Source: an uncultured Clostridiaceae bacterium
GTDB lineage: Bacteria; Bacillota; Clostridia; TANB77; CAG-465
Length of the DNA stretch: 64,000 nucleotides
NCBI GenBank assembly: GCA_947169155.1
Contig: CAMVON010000002.1
Coordinates: 1 to 64,000, forward strand
Direction of reading: 5' to 3'
In this document: positions 1 through 8,298 of the stretch, piece by piece
Position numbering within the stretch: the stretch's first letter is position 1
Layout of the letters: every line of letters starts with the position of its first letter
Notes under the pieces: generated by a model
What the model was told of the DNA's origin: nothing
The model's database searches: none
What the model saw: only the letters and a program-made list of their open reading frames with translations
Program-made: the position numbers and the translations under genes

Positions 1-647
1 TTCCTGCTTTTAGATATGAACCATTCTTTAAAAGACTTGCATCTTGGGGATTTATTGTAGTAGGAAATGAAGATGGACAAGCTGGTACAGGAGAAACAGC
101 TTCTATCACACTTGATTATATGCTAAATATAACAAATGATAGTACACTATTTAATAAAATAGATAAAGAAAAAATTGGAATAATAGGTTACTCTCAAGGA
201 GGAGCTGGTGCTTTAAGAGCAGTTACTGAATTTGAAAATGGAAAATATTATAAAGCAATATTTACAGGAAGTGCAGCATATCCATTTTTAGCAAACAACA
301 TGGGATGGAGTTATGATACTTCAAAAATAAAAATTCCATATTTTATGACAGCAGGTACTGGTAAATCAGATGATGCTGGAAATGATTCAAGTAAAGAATT
401 TGGTGGGGTTGCACCTTTATCGTCATTAATTGATAATTATAATAAAATATCAGATGATGTATTTAAAATTCGTGCAAGATCAGTAGGAACAGAGCATGAA
501 AATATGCTTGAGAAAACGGATTCATATATGACAGCGTGGATGTTATATCAATTAAAAGGTGATGAAGAAGCAAGCAAAGTTTTTATTGGAGAAGACGCCG
601 AACTATTAAATAATAAAAATTGGCAAGATGTAGAAAAGAATAAATAA
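1..647 (+). CDS. alpha/beta hydrolase, 5'-truncated by window edge
   Basis: Open reading frame in frame 3 runs in from the window edge and ends at TAA 645-647; about 214 residues are visible and there is no start codon in the window. The fragment reads like the middle and C-terminal half of a dienelactone-hydrolase or acetylxylan-esterase type alpha/beta hydrolase. The nucleophile elbow is GYSQGG (serine about 64 of the visible part), preceded by a beta strand (IGIIG). A conserved GTEHENML near the end is a good candidate for the catalytic histidine. A likely role is hydrolysis of small esters; the substrate cannot be told. A hairpin terminator follows at 680-709. The fold assignment is firm, the specificity is not. 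Confidence 0.75.
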   Translation, partial: PAFRYEPFFKRLASWGFIVVGNEDGQAGTGETASITLDYMLNITNDSTLFNKIDKEKIGIIGYSQGGAGALRAVTEFENGKYYKAIFTGSAAYPFLANNMGWSYDTSKIKIPYFMTAGTGKSDDAGNDSSKEFGGVAPLSSLIDNYNKISDDVFKIRARSVGTEHENMLEKTDSYMTAWMLYQLKGDEEASKVFIGEDAELLNNKNWQDVEKNK

Positions 648-679
648 AAGTTGTCATAGAAAAATTCATAATTAAATAT

Positions 680-709
680 AAAGACTATCTAAATATATAG
701 ATAGTCTTT
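680..709 (+). terminator. rho-independent terminator after hydrolase gene
   Basis: Inverted repeat AAGACTATCTA / TAGATAGTCTT with a short AT loop followed by TTTTATTTTTT. It lies about 35 bases after the hydrolase stop. Confidence 0.8.
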
Positions 710-757
710 TATTTTTTGTGATATAATATAGCAGTAAATAATATAGGGGGATAATTT

Positions 758-865
758 ATGCCAAATTATAAAATACATAAAAGAAAAAGTATAACTATAA
801 TGTACTTAATGACTTTTATTGAAAGCAAGGTTTCTGAAAAAGTAGAAAAAATAGAACTATACTAA
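758..865 (+). CDS. possible 35-aa small protein
   Basis: ATG at 758 follows a G-run (ATAGGGGG) at a fair Shine-Dalgarno distance and opens 35 codons ending TAA. The product is very basic at the N-terminus (MPNYKIHKRKS) and ends with a charged helix-like segment. I recognise no family. It could be a genuine microprotein, the remnant of a decayed gene, or chance; the segment sits between a terminator and the next well-supported gene. Confidence 0.25.
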   Translation: MPNYKIHKRKSITIMYLMTFIESKVSEKVEKIELY

Positions 866-912
866 TCAGGAATATAAAAAAAAAATACTAACAAAAATAA
901 CAGGAGGATACT

Positions 913-1557
913 ATGAAAATAAATAATAAATTAAAAGAATATATAGAAGAAAATATTTTTCCAGAATATAGCAAAAATGACCAAGGACATGACTTAAATC
1001 ACATAAAATATGTAATTAATAGAAGTATTAAATTTGCAGATACTGTTGAAAATATAAACTACGATATCGTTTATACAGTAGCATCTTATCATGATATTGG
1101 ACATCATATAAATCCTAAATTACACGAGATTATTTCTGCTGAAATAATGTACAAGGATGATAATTTGAAAGAGTATTTTTCAGATGAAGAAAGAATAATT
1201 ATTAAAGAGGCAATTGAAGACCATAGAGCTTCAAGTGACCACGAACCAAGAAGCATATATGGGAAAATTGTTTCAACAGCAGATAGAAATAACACAGTAG
1301 AAGCATGCTTAAGAAGATCATACACTTATGGAAAAAGATTAGAGCCAACAGCTACAGATGAAGAATTATTTGAAAGAGCATACAAACATCTTAATTTAAA
1401 GTTTGGAGAAGGTGGATATGCTAAGTTCTTCTTTAAAGATGAAGAATATGAAAAATTCCTACATGATATAAGAGAGTTACTAGCAAATAAGGAAAAGTAT
1501 ATTAACACTCAAAGAAATTATATAAATGAATTAAAACGAAAAGGTGAAATCAAGTAA
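913..1557 (+). CDS. HD-domain phosphohydrolase
   Basis: Soluble 214-aa protein of the HD superfamily (metal-dependent phosphohydrolases acting on nucleotides or phosphoesters). The metal-ligand pattern is visible: histidine at about 26-30 in GHDLNH, the signature HD at 60-61 in SYHDIG, EDHRAS near residue 104, and a late aspartate in STADRN. The start is supported by GGAGG eight bases upstream (AACAGGAGGATACTATG). The C-terminal 60 residues are a charged helix. This resembles the small YedJ/YpgQ-like HD proteins of Firmicutes. Substrate unknown. It stands alone, with an XRE regulator 77 bases downstream. Confidence 0.75.
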   Translation: MKINNKLKEYIEENIFPEYSKNDQGHDLNHIKYVINRSIKFADTVENINYDIVYTVASYHDIGHHINPKLHEIISAEIMYKDDNLKEYFSDEERIIIKEAIEDHRASSDHEPRSIYGKIVSTADRNNTVEACLRRSYTYGKRLEPTATDEELFERAYKHLNLKFGEGGYAKFFFKDEEYEKFLHDIRELLANKEKYINTQRNYINELKRKGEIK

Positions 1558-1634
1558 TATGGCAAATGTTAATATGCATTGCTTGTGGCAACGAATAGTT
1601 TAGAATTATAATCCTAGTAAGGAGGTAAACTATC

Positions 1635-2144
1635 ATGTTAAAAGATAATATTAAGACAATTAGAAAGTCTAAAGGGCTTTCACAAGAAGAATTAGCTACT
1701 AAGTTAAATGTAGTAAGACAAACAATTTCAAAATGGGAGCAAGGCTTATCTGTCCCAGATTCTGAACTACTAGTTTCATTATCTGAAGCATTAGATACAC
1801 CAGTAAGTACGTTATTAGGAGAAAATATCGAGGAGAAAGAGGATAATTATCTAAAAGAAATAGCTCAAAAGCTAGAGGTTATTAATTTACAACTTTCTAA
1901 AAGAAAAGAAACAAAAAGAAAAATATGGCTAGGAGTGTTTATTGCAATATGTGTCATTATAGTTATTGCTTTTATCTTGCTATCAAATCTTGGGACTTCA
2001 TATATGGAATGGGATTACTACGATCCAGAACTAGCAGTAATGGGTGTTGGAATTCATGCTTTTATATGGATATTTGTTAGACTTGCACCAATAGTATTTA
2101 TTGGCTCAATAATTGGAATATGTTTTACAATAAAAAAAAAATAA
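1635..2144 (+). CDS. XRE-family regulator with C-terminal membrane anchor
   Basis: 169 aa. Residues 1-60 form a lambda-repressor-type helix-turn-helix (LSQEELATKLNVVRQTISKW). A charged linker (70-90) follows, then two hydrophobic segments (about 92-112 and 135-160). This HTH_3 plus membrane tail layout is common in Firmicutes and usually controls adjacent membrane or transport genes. The start is supported by AAGGAGG at 1620-1626. The next gene encodes a small membrane protein, but a terminator lies between them, so co-transcription is unlikely. Target unknown. Confidence 0.8.
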   Translation: MLKDNIKTIRKSKGLSQEELATKLNVVRQTISKWEQGLSVPDSELLVSLSEALDTPVSTLLGENIEEKEDNYLKEIAQKLEVINLQLSKRKETKRKIWLGVFIAICVIIVIAFILLSNLGTSYMEWDYYDPELAVMGVGIHAFIWIFVRLAPIVFIGSIIGICFTIKKK

Positions 2145-2153
2145 AAGATAAAT

Positions 2154-2179
2154 AAGACTATCTAGAAATAGGTAGTCTT
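2154..2179 (+). terminator. rho-independent terminator
   Basis: Stem AAGACTATC / GGTAGTCTT with an 8-base loop and TTTTATTTTG tail. It shares its stem sequence with the terminators at 680 and 4107. Confidence 0.8.
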
Positions 2180-2240
2180 TTATTTTGTCCCAATTTATAG
2201 TATAATTTAGTAGAAAAAATAATTTTGTGAGGTGATATTT

Positions 2241-2726
2241 GTGATAATACTAATTGAAAGCATAGTACTATGTGCATTGTTCACTCTAATGGTATATATA
2301 ATGTCTAGAGAACCAATCAAAACATTATATAATTATCCACCAAAGATTCAAGAAAGAGTAAAAACACTAGATGAGTATAAAGATAAGATTCCAACTCAAA
2401 AGAATAAGCTAGCAGCAAAATTAGGCGCATCAGTTATATTCTTAGCAATAATATGTGTAATTCTTAGATATATAAATGGATATACAACATTTATAGAAAG
2501 TTTTGGTTATGGTTTTTTACTATGGACAATAGTAAATTTATATGATGCTATAGTTTTAGATATAATATGGTTTTGTCATGATAAATATTTTGTATTCAAA
2601 GGAACAGAAGACATGACAGATGAATACCACAATTATTGGTTTCACATTAAGGGCTTCTTCATAGGAGAAGGATTGGCACTAATTATTTTTGCATTAGCAG
2701 GAATTATTATTCACTTTATTATATAA
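2241..2726 (+). CDS. small integral membrane protein
   Basis: 161 aa with a GTG start placed by GAGGTG at 2229-2234. There are four hydrophobic segments: an N-terminal one (residues 1-23), about 60-80, 85-110 and a C-terminal one (GEGLALIIFALAGIIIHFII). A conserved-looking loop, REPIKTLYNYPPKIQERVK, follows the first segment. The arrangement resembles uncharacterised Clostridia membrane proteins; I do not recognise a function. It is followed closely by a TfoX-N gene. Confidence 0.65.
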   Translation: MIILIESIVLCALFTLMVYIMSREPIKTLYNYPPKIQERVKTLDEYKDKIPTQKNKLAAKLGASVIFLAIICVILRYINGYTTFIESFGYGFLLWTIVNLYDAIVLDIIWFCHDKYFVFKGTEDMTDEYHNYWFHIKGFFIGEGLALIIFALAGIIIHFII

Positions 2727-2751
2727 AATCAGATAGAAAGTAAGATATAAA

Positions 2752-3054
2752 ATGGCAACATCAAAAGAGTATAAAGATTTTGTCCTAGAACAATTAGGAA
2801 CATTAGACAATATTATTTGTAAGCCAATGATAGGAGAATTCTTGTTATACTATAACAATGTTTTATTTGGTGGTATTTATGATAATAGACTATTAGTTAA
2901 AATCGTTGAAACCAACAAAAAGTATAATATGGAAGAGCAACTACCTTATGATGGTGCAAAACTAATGTATTTGGTTGAAGATGTGGACAACAAAGAATTA
3001 TTAAAAGAAATAATAGTCGAAACTTGTAAAGGATTACAAATGAAAAATAAATAG
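2752..3054 (+). CDS. TfoX/Sxy N-terminal domain protein
   Basis: 100 aa that match the TfoX N-terminal family along the full length: MATSKEYKDFVLEQL, then the PMIGEFLLYYNNVLFGGIYDNRLLVK core and the closing helix. In proteobacteria TfoX/Sxy controls competence; the short Firmicutes proteins carry only this domain and have no established role. The ribosome site is weak (GAAAGTAAGATATAAA). Only two bases separate it from the next open frame, so it is probably translated together with the DUF3781 gene and the acetyltransferase downstream. Confidence 0.8.
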   Translation: MATSKEYKDFVLEQLGTLDNIICKPMIGEFLLYYNNVLFGGIYDNRLLVKIVETNKKYNMEEQLPYDGAKLMYLVEDVDNKELLKEIIVETCKGLQMKNK

Positions 3055-3071
3055 AAATGATAGGATTAATT

Positions 3072-3317
3072 ATGGAAGATAAACAAATATTACTAGATAA
3101 CATAGATAAAATTCATACAACTAAAATGGGGATAGATAGAATTAAGAATAATCTAGACTTAAGTGAAATTAACGTAGTAGAATATTGCAAGAAAAAGATC
3201 TTAGATAAAAAATCAAGAATATATAAACAAGGTAAGAATTGGTATTGTGAGATAGGTGATATCAAAATAACAATTAATTCATATAGTTATACAATTATAA
3301 CAGCACATAAAAAATAG
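3072..3317 (+). CDS. DUF3781 family protein
   Basis: About 81 aa. The pattern NIDKIHTTKMGIDRIKNNL, then VVEYCKKKILD and finally KNWYCEIGDIKITINSYSYT matches the DUF3781 family of short Firmicutes proteins often found in stress or MerR-linked loci. Two starts are possible, ATG 3057 (MIGLI) and ATG 3072; I prefer 3072 because AGGA at 3060-3063 sits at a proper distance. No function is known. It is sandwiched between the TfoX-N and YoaP genes, so it probably belongs to a three-gene unit. Confidence 0.7.
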   Translation: MEDKQILLDNIDKIHTTKMGIDRIKNNLDLSEINVVEYCKKKILDKKSRIYKQGKNWYCEIGDIKITINSYSYTIITAHKK

Positions 3318-3329
3318 GAGGAGTGTAAT

Positions 3330-4073
3330 ATGAACGAGTATATCAATTTAACAGCAGAAAATATTGATGAAGAGCACATTTGTTGTGCAATAGGAGATCC
3401 AAAACATCAAGCAGGGGTAGATTGTAAAAAAGAATGGATTAAAAACAAATTAAAAGATGGACATGTATTTAGAAAACTAAATGCTAGAGGAAAAATATTT
3501 ATTGAATATGAACCACTTGAAACTTCATGGGTACCTATTAGTGGAGATAATTACGAATATATTTATTGCTTATGGGTTGCAGGTAGTTTTAAAGAAAAAG
3601 GTATAGGAAGAGAATTACTAGAATACGCAATAAATGATGCAAAAGAAAAAGGTAGAAATGGTATTTGCACTTTAGCTTCTAAAAAGAAGAAACCTTTCTT
3701 AGGTGAAAAGAAATTCTTTGAACACTTTGGCTTTGAAGTAGTAGATAACATAGGAGATTATGAATTATTAGCCTTGAAATTTAAAGATGGCGATACACCT
3801 AAATTTAATGACAATGCAAGAGCTATGAAAATAGATAGTAAAGATTTCACTATATATTATAGTAATGAGTGTCCATATGTTGAATACGAAGTTCAGGAGC
3901 TTTCTGATTATGCCAAAGAAAAAGGAATTAAACTAGACTTTATTAAAATAGATACACTAGAAAAAGCAAAAAATGCACCATGTATTTTCAATAACTGGGC
4001 AAACTTCTATAAAGGTGAATTTATATCTAACACTATATTAAATGCAAACGCTTTAGAAAAATTATTAAAATAA
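3330..4073 (+). CDS. yoaP: YoaP-type GNAT N-acetyltransferase
   Basis: 247 aa in two parts. Residues 1-150 are a GNAT acyltransferase with the acetyl-CoA loop in FKEKGIGRELLEYAINDAKEKG. The C-terminal part (about 165-247) is the YoaP domain, opening with FTIYYSNECPYVEYEVQEL and ending with the FYKGEFISNTILN segment. Cysteines occur early (HICCAIG) as in the family. The YoaP family lacks a well-established substrate. The start has GGAGGAGTG nine bases upstream. A terminator follows at 4107. Family assignment is confident; the symbol is by similarity to the Bacillus gene. Confidence 0.8.
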   Translation: MNEYINLTAENIDEEHICCAIGDPKHQAGVDCKKEWIKNKLKDGHVFRKLNARGKIFIEYEPLETSWVPISGDNYEYIYCLWVAGSFKEKGIGRELLEYAINDAKEKGRNGICTLASKKKKPFLGEKKFFEHFGFEVVDNIGDYELLALKFKDGDTPKFNDNARAMKIDSKDFTIYYSNECPYVEYEVQELSDYAKEKGIKLDFIKIDTLEKAKNAPCIFNNWANFYKGEFISNTILNANALEKLLK

Positions 4074-4106
4074 GTTAAGTTAATAAACAAAATAGATGTT
4101 ATTTAA

Positions 4107-4139
4107 AAAGACTATTCTAAACTTAATTAGATAGTCTTT
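4107..4139 (+). terminator. rho-independent terminator
   Basis: Stem AAAGACTAT / ATAGTCTTT followed by an eight-T run (TTTTTTTTA). It ends the TfoX-DUF3781-YoaP unit. Confidence 0.8.
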
Positions 4140-4192
4140 TTTTTATTTTAAATCTAGTATATAATAGTTATGAAAACAAAGGAGATATTGAT

Positions 4193-4897
4193 ATGATAGA
4201 AATAAAAAATGTAACTAAAAAGTATGGTGATATACCAGCTATAAAAAATATTACATTTGATGTTAATGATGGGGAAATATTTGCATTCATTGGACACAAT
4301 GGCGCAGGTAAAACTACATTAATTAAATCTATAGTTGGAATTCACAAATTTGATGAAGGGGATATTCTAATTAATGGTAAATCAATTAAAGATGATCCTA
4401 TAGCTTGCAAAAAAGAAATGGCCTTTGTTCCAGATAATCCAGAGTTATACGAACAAATGAAAGCAATAGATTTTATAGACTTTATTTGTGATATGTATGA
4501 AGTACCTCAAGATATAAGAGAAAAGAATATAAAAAAATATGCAAAAATGTTTGAAATAGAAGAAAAACTTAATGATACAATAGATTCATTCTCACACGGT
4601 ATGAAACAAAAAATTGCATTAATATCTGCTTTAGCTCATGACCCTAAAGTTTTAATTATGGACGAGCCTTTTGTAGGACTAGATCCAAAAGCTGTATTTG
4701 ACGTAAAAGAAGTTATGAATGAAATGGTAAAAGAAGGAAAGATAATATTCTTCTCAACTCACATACTAGATGTAGCAGAAAAACTATGCTCAAGAGTAGG
4801 AATAATCAAAAAAGGTGAACTAGTAAAAGTAGGTAGTATGGAAGAGATAAAAGGTGATGAATCTTTAGAAAAAGTATTCTTAGAATTGGAGGGATAG
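4193..4897 (+). CDS. ABC transporter ATP-binding protein
   Basis: 234 aa, a complete ATPase subunit. Walker A is GHNGAGKTT (about 34-42), the signature loop is DSFSHGMKQK, Walker B with catalytic glutamate is VLIMDEPFVGLDP, and the switch histidine is in FFSTHILD. It is of the ABC-2 exporter class. The permease gene starts four bases after its stop and its ribosome site (GGAGGG) lies inside this gene, so the two form one transporter. Ribosome site AAAGGAGAT precedes the ATG. The substrate is unknown. Confidence 0.9.
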   Translation: MIEIKNVTKKYGDIPAIKNITFDVNDGEIFAFIGHNGAGKTTLIKSIVGIHKFDEGDILINGKSIKDDPIACKKEMAFVPDNPELYEQMKAIDFIDFICDMYEVPQDIREKNIKKYAKMFEIEEKLNDTIDSFSHGMKQKIALISALAHDPKVLIMDEPFVGLDPKAVFDVKEVMNEMVKEGKIIFFSTHILDVAEKLCSRVGIIKKGELVKVGSMEEIKGDESLEKVFLELEG

Positions 4898-4901
4898 TTT
4901 T

Positions 4902-6512
4902 ATGAAAAAATTATTTTCTCTAATTAAAGCAAGTATGTCTGAAGGAATGAACTTATTTAAAATAAATAAAAATAAGAAGAGTAAAAAAAATAAAGCAGCA
5001 CTTCCTATTATTTTAACAATTATATTAATGTTTGCAATGTATTCATACTCTGAAGGACTAATGGGACTACTTGCTCCAATGAATCTAGGATATATAGTTT
5101 TAACTATATTCGTTATGGCTATATCAATGCTTACACTTATAGAAGGTATATACAAATCTGGAAACTTATTATTTAATTGTAAAGATGACAATTTACTTTT
5201 ATCTTTACCAATAAAAAGAAGTACAGTGTTATTTATTAGAGTCTTTAAGTTTTATATCTTCGAACTAATATATAATTCAGTATTTTTACTTCCTTGCATT
5301 ATTAACTATGCAGTGCATATTCGACCAACTGCAAGCTATTATATAGTATCTATTTTTGGATTATTACTACTTCCAGTGGTACCAATATTAATATCTTGCA
5401 TAATAGGGACATTTATAACTTCTGTGGCATCAAGATTTAAAGGAAAAAATATAGTGCAAATTGTATTATCTGTAGCAATAATATTAGTTGTATTATATTT
5501 TTCATATAATTCAAATGGATTAGTAGATGGCATTGTTCAACATGCAGAAAGTATTAATAATACTATCACTAAATACTATTATCCAGCAGGAACATATATT
5601 GAGCTTATAACAAATTTTAACTTATTAAAATTTATAGCTTATATTGCTATTCATATAGCAGTATTTGCACTTACAGTATTATTAATTGGAAAAGTATACT
5701 TTGGTATTAATTCAAATGCTAAAGCTGTACAAAAAAAGAAAAAAGCAGTAAAGGATTATAAGGTTAAAACAAATTCGCCTACAAAATCTTTAATAAAAAA
5801 AGAATTTAATAGATTTATAAACTCTCCAGTATTTGTAACAAATGCAGGATTTGGACTTGTATTATACATTATAGGTTGCATACTAGTTGCAGTAAAATTT
5901 GATTCATTTGCAGCATCAATTGTACAAACTGGAATTACAATTGAACAAATAACAAATTATATACCTGTATTAGCATTTGCATTTTTATGCTTTACAGCAT
6001 TTATGACTTCAATTACAAGTTCAATGATATCTCTAGAAGGAAAATCATTTAATATATTAAAAAGTTTGCCACAAAAACCAGCAAAAATAGTTAATGCTAA
6101 AGTGTTGGCAGCAATTTGTATAATGCTTCCATGTATACTTATAGGTGACTTAATATTATTTATACGCTTTAAACTAGATATAATATCTATGATATTAATT
6201 TTGATAGCATCTGTATTATTACCATTAATATCTGAAACAATAGGAATTTTAGTAAATTTAAAATATCCTAGAATGGATGCTCAAAATGATACAGAAGTAG
6301 TAAAACAAAGTATGAGTTCATCTATTAGTGTTTTCATTGGTATGGCAATGATAGCTATAACATTTGGAGCACTTGTAGGTGCAATAGTTGCAGGGCTTTC
6401 AAATATTATAATAATGCTAGTATTTATAGGAATATTTGCTATTATTTATGGACTATTACTATTATTACTAAATAAAATTTGCGATAAATGTTTCGATAAT
6501 ATAAATGTATAA
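4902..6512 (+). CDS. ABC-2 type transporter permease
   Basis: 536 aa with about twelve hydrophobic segments in two halves (roughly 35-240 and 310-530) separated by a basic cytoplasmic linker (KAVQKKKKAVKDYKVKTN). The N-terminus is cytoplasmic and lysine-rich (KINKNKKSKKNKAA). The DDNLLLSLPIKR motif near residue 95 and ISLEGKSFNILKSLPQKP near 370 are the repeated coupling-helix regions typical of large two-half ABC-2 exporters. It pairs with the ATPase immediately upstream. A small soluble protein gene begins 16 bases downstream and may share the transcript. Confidence 0.85.
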   Translation: MKKLFSLIKASMSEGMNLFKINKNKKSKKNKAALPIILTIILMFAMYSYSEGLMGLLAPMNLGYIVLTIFVMAISMLTLIEGIYKSGNLLFNCKDDNLLLSLPIKRSTVLFIRVFKFYIFELIYNSVFLLPCIINYAVHIRPTASYYIVSIFGLLLLPVVPILISCIIGTFITSVASRFKGKNIVQIVLSVAIILVVLYFSYNSNGLVDGIVQHAESINNTITKYYYPAGTYIELITNFNLLKFIAYIAIHIAVFALTVLLIGKVYFGINSNAKAVQKKKKAVKDYKVKTNSPTKSLIKKEFNRFINSPVFVTNAGFGLVLYIIGCILVAVKFDSFAASIVQTGITIEQITNYIPVLAFAFLCFTAFMTSITSSMISLEGKSFNILKSLPQKPAKIVNAKVLAAICIMLPCILIGDLILFIRFKLDIISMILILIASVLLPLISETIGILVNLKYPRMDAQNDTEVVKQSMSSSISVFIGMAMIAITFGALVGAIVAGLSNIIIMLVFIGIFAIIYGLLLLLLNKICDKCFDNINV

Positions 6513-6528
6513 AAATGGAGGTGAGATT

Positions 6529-6936
6529 ATGGGGCTTTTAGATAGTTTAAAAAAACTAGGAGATAACATCAGCAAAGAAATAGAAAAAGGTGTAAATTCT
6601 GAAGCATTCAAGAGCGTAAAAGATACACTAGCAAATGTTAGTGCCAGTGTATCTAATAATGCTTCTCAAGGAAGAGAAATTCCTGACGAGTATAAAGGAT
6701 TTCCAAAATTTAGAGAAACTGTAAAAAATCTTTCTACAAAAGAGACACCAGATTATACAAGATGCACAATGGATTTTTCAAATGTTTCTCAAGATGAAAT
6801 TGAAGCTTATACATTACAACTTGAACAATTAGGATATGTAAAAAATTCTCCTGTGCGTTACGATAAAGGAAATACATATGTAATTGTAGACTATTCATAT
6901 GGTGATCTAAATCTAGTTTTTCATATCAAGAGATAA
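6529..6936 (+). CDS. hypothetical soluble protein
   Basis: 135 aa with ATG at 6529 placed by GGAGGTGAG at 6517-6525. Residues 1-50 are an amphipathic, coiled-coil-like helix (LLDSLKKLGDNISKEIEK); residues 60-135 look like a small alpha/beta domain ending LNLVFHIKR. I recognise no family. Its 3' end overlaps the 3' end of the oppositely oriented reverse transcriptase gene by 24 bases. Because it follows the permease closely it is probably an accessory gene of the exporter operon. Confidence 0.6.
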   Translation: MGLLDSLKKLGDNISKEIEKGVNSEAFKSVKDTLANVSASVSNNASQGREIPDEYKGFPKFRETVKNLSTKETPDYTRCTMDFSNVSQDEIEAYTLQLEQLGYVKNSPVRYDKGNTYVIVDYSYGDLNLVFHIKR

Positions 6937-8124
6937 ATCTTTGTAGTATTCATTTACAAGAGATTTATAATTACATTCTTTAAGAAGAGAATAAGGGACT
7001 ATTTTATAGTTCCTTTTATTATGCTTTCCAGTAACTATATATCTTTGTTCCTCCTGCATATATTTATCAATAATTTTTAAGCTTTCATCTGTTGTAATAG
7101 TAGGGAAGAACCAATATTTCCAAGATAGTTCTTCCTTTTCTTGTTTTCCAAAAAACTTATTATTATATTTTCTATTCATTGCTTTAAGTGCGATTTTTGA
7201 AGTAGAGTTTTTCTTAATCATCCATCTTCTAATACCTCTTGCACTTCTTCTAATTTTAGCTTTAATTTTACGAATAGTGTTATATGATAAATCTATTTTC
7301 CCATCATGAAAAGAAAAGCCTAAAAACTCCCATCTATCTTTTGGTTCAAAGAAATATTCTTTATCTGGATTAATATTCAAATTATACTTTTTAAAATAGT
7401 TAATAAGCTCTTTTTGATGTGTTTCAAGCTCATCTTTGTTATTACAAAATAAAATAATATCATCTGCATATCTTGAATAAACAAGTTTTTGCTTCCAAAA
7501 GTATTCATCTATTTCTTTAATATAATAGTTTGCAAGAAATGCAGAAATAGGAATGCCTGCCATTGCACCTTTTTTCTCATGAATAATATCACCATGAAAC
7601 TCTACAGAATCATTAGAAATAATAGATTCAATAACAGAATAAAGAAGAGAATCTTTAATATCATTTTTTAGATTCTTTAATAGAATGTCAACATCTATAC
7701 TATTAAAGTAATTAGATATATCCACTTTATAACCATTCATATTGTATAGATTTTTAATATTACTAATATTTCTAATAGCGCTCTTTACACTACTATTATT
7801 TCTAAACGAATATAAATTAGGACTAAATAAATAGTCATAGTCGTAAAGAAGATAAGATATATATTTCAATACAAGCATTTCATCATTAGTAAAATTATAT
7901 ACAACCCTTTTCTTTTGCGAGTGTCCTTTACTAATTAAATGCTTTTTAGGTATAGAAAAACTATACGTACCCAAAGCTATTTGGCTACATATAGTCATAT
8001 ATTTTTTATTTAATATAAAGTCTTCAAATTGTTCTTTTTCTTTTTTAGATACAAAGTCCTTGCTAGTTCTATAGTCAAGAAATTCGTTCCATTTTGCTTC
8101 ATCTAAAATATCTGTTGCTAGCAT
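6913..8124 (-). CDS. stand-alone reverse transcriptase (retron/DRT-like layout, family unassigned)
   Basis: 403 aa RNA-directed DNA polymerase. Visible motifs: first catalytic aspartate D135 in YKVDISNYFNSID, motif 4 GAMAGIPISAFLANYYI (187-202), catalytic YADD at 219-222, primer-grip-like NINPDKE (250-256) and WEFLGFSF (265-272). A basic C-terminal thumb region (275-403) holds KIRRSARGIRRW and a distal RYIVTGKHNKRNYK. No maturase X or endonuclease domain is present, so this is not an intact group II intron protein. The retron NAxxH/VTG and DGR SQ motifs are not evident. ATG at 8122-8124 has GAGGTGG just upstream. A structured RNA with its own promoter precedes the gene. No partner protein gene is adjacent in the same direction, so it would be a one-protein-plus-RNA system, as in DRT2-type antiphage reverse transcriptases. 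That role is inference. Confidence 0.9.
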   Translation of the reverse strand: MLATDILDEAKWNEFLDYRTSKDFVSKKEKEQFEDFILNKKYMTICSQIALGTYSFSIPKKHLISKGHSQKKRVVYNFTNDEMLVLKYISYLLYDYDYLFSPNLYSFRNNSSVKSAIRNISNIKNLYNMNGYKVDISNYFNSIDVDILLKNLKNDIKDSLLYSVIESIISNDSVEFHGDIIHEKKGAMAGIPISAFLANYYIKEIDEYFWKQKLVYSRYADDIILFCNNKDELETHQKELINYFKKYNLNINPDKEYFFEPKDRWEFLGFSFHDGKIDLSYNTIRKIKAKIRRSARGIRRWMIKKNSTSKIALKAMNRKYNNKFFGKQEKEELSWKYWFFPTITTDESLKIIDKYMQEEQRYIVTGKHNKRNYKIVPYSLLKECNYKSLVNEYYKDLSLDMKN

Positions 8125-8147
8125 AAGACCACCTCTAAAATAATAGT

Positions 8148-8291
8148 AGGGGAAAGAAACAATTGAGAATCGATGAAATCGAATTCGACTAGGTCATATA
8201 TATTGCTACTATCTGCAAAGTAATAAATCTCAAAAAGAGATGCAATATACTAGGCCCACTGCAGAAGTTTAAAAATAAACATCTTTCCCCT
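8148..8291 (-). ncRNA. structured leader RNA of the reverse transcriptase
   Basis: Read on the minus strand. The ends pair through AGGGGAAAGA (8148-8157) and TCTTTCCCCT (8282-8291), a 10-bp closing stem about 145 bases apart. Inside are a GTTTA/TAAAC hairpin (8267-8280), a long helix CTAG plus TATATTGC pairing 8189-8206 with 8242-8253 around a 6-base bulge, two hairpins enclosed by it (8227-8241; 8207-8222), and GAATCGAT/ATCGATTC-type hairpin with one bulged base (8167-8186). TCTGCA at 8260-8265 (minus reading) is complementary to the loop of the 8207-8222 hairpin, allowing a 6-bp pseudoknot. A promoter lies directly upstream (8299-8327) and the reverse transcriptase start lies 24 bases beyond. 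The terminal-stem-plus-downstream-RT layout is that of retron msr-msd or DRT template RNAs; identity is unproven. Confidence 0.7.
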
Positions 8292-8298
8292 TGAAAGA

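Noticed and set aside
6913..8124. Group II intron or DGR
   Set aside because: No maturase X or endonuclease domain, no domain V-like helix at the intron end, no template/variable repeat pair, no SQ motif.
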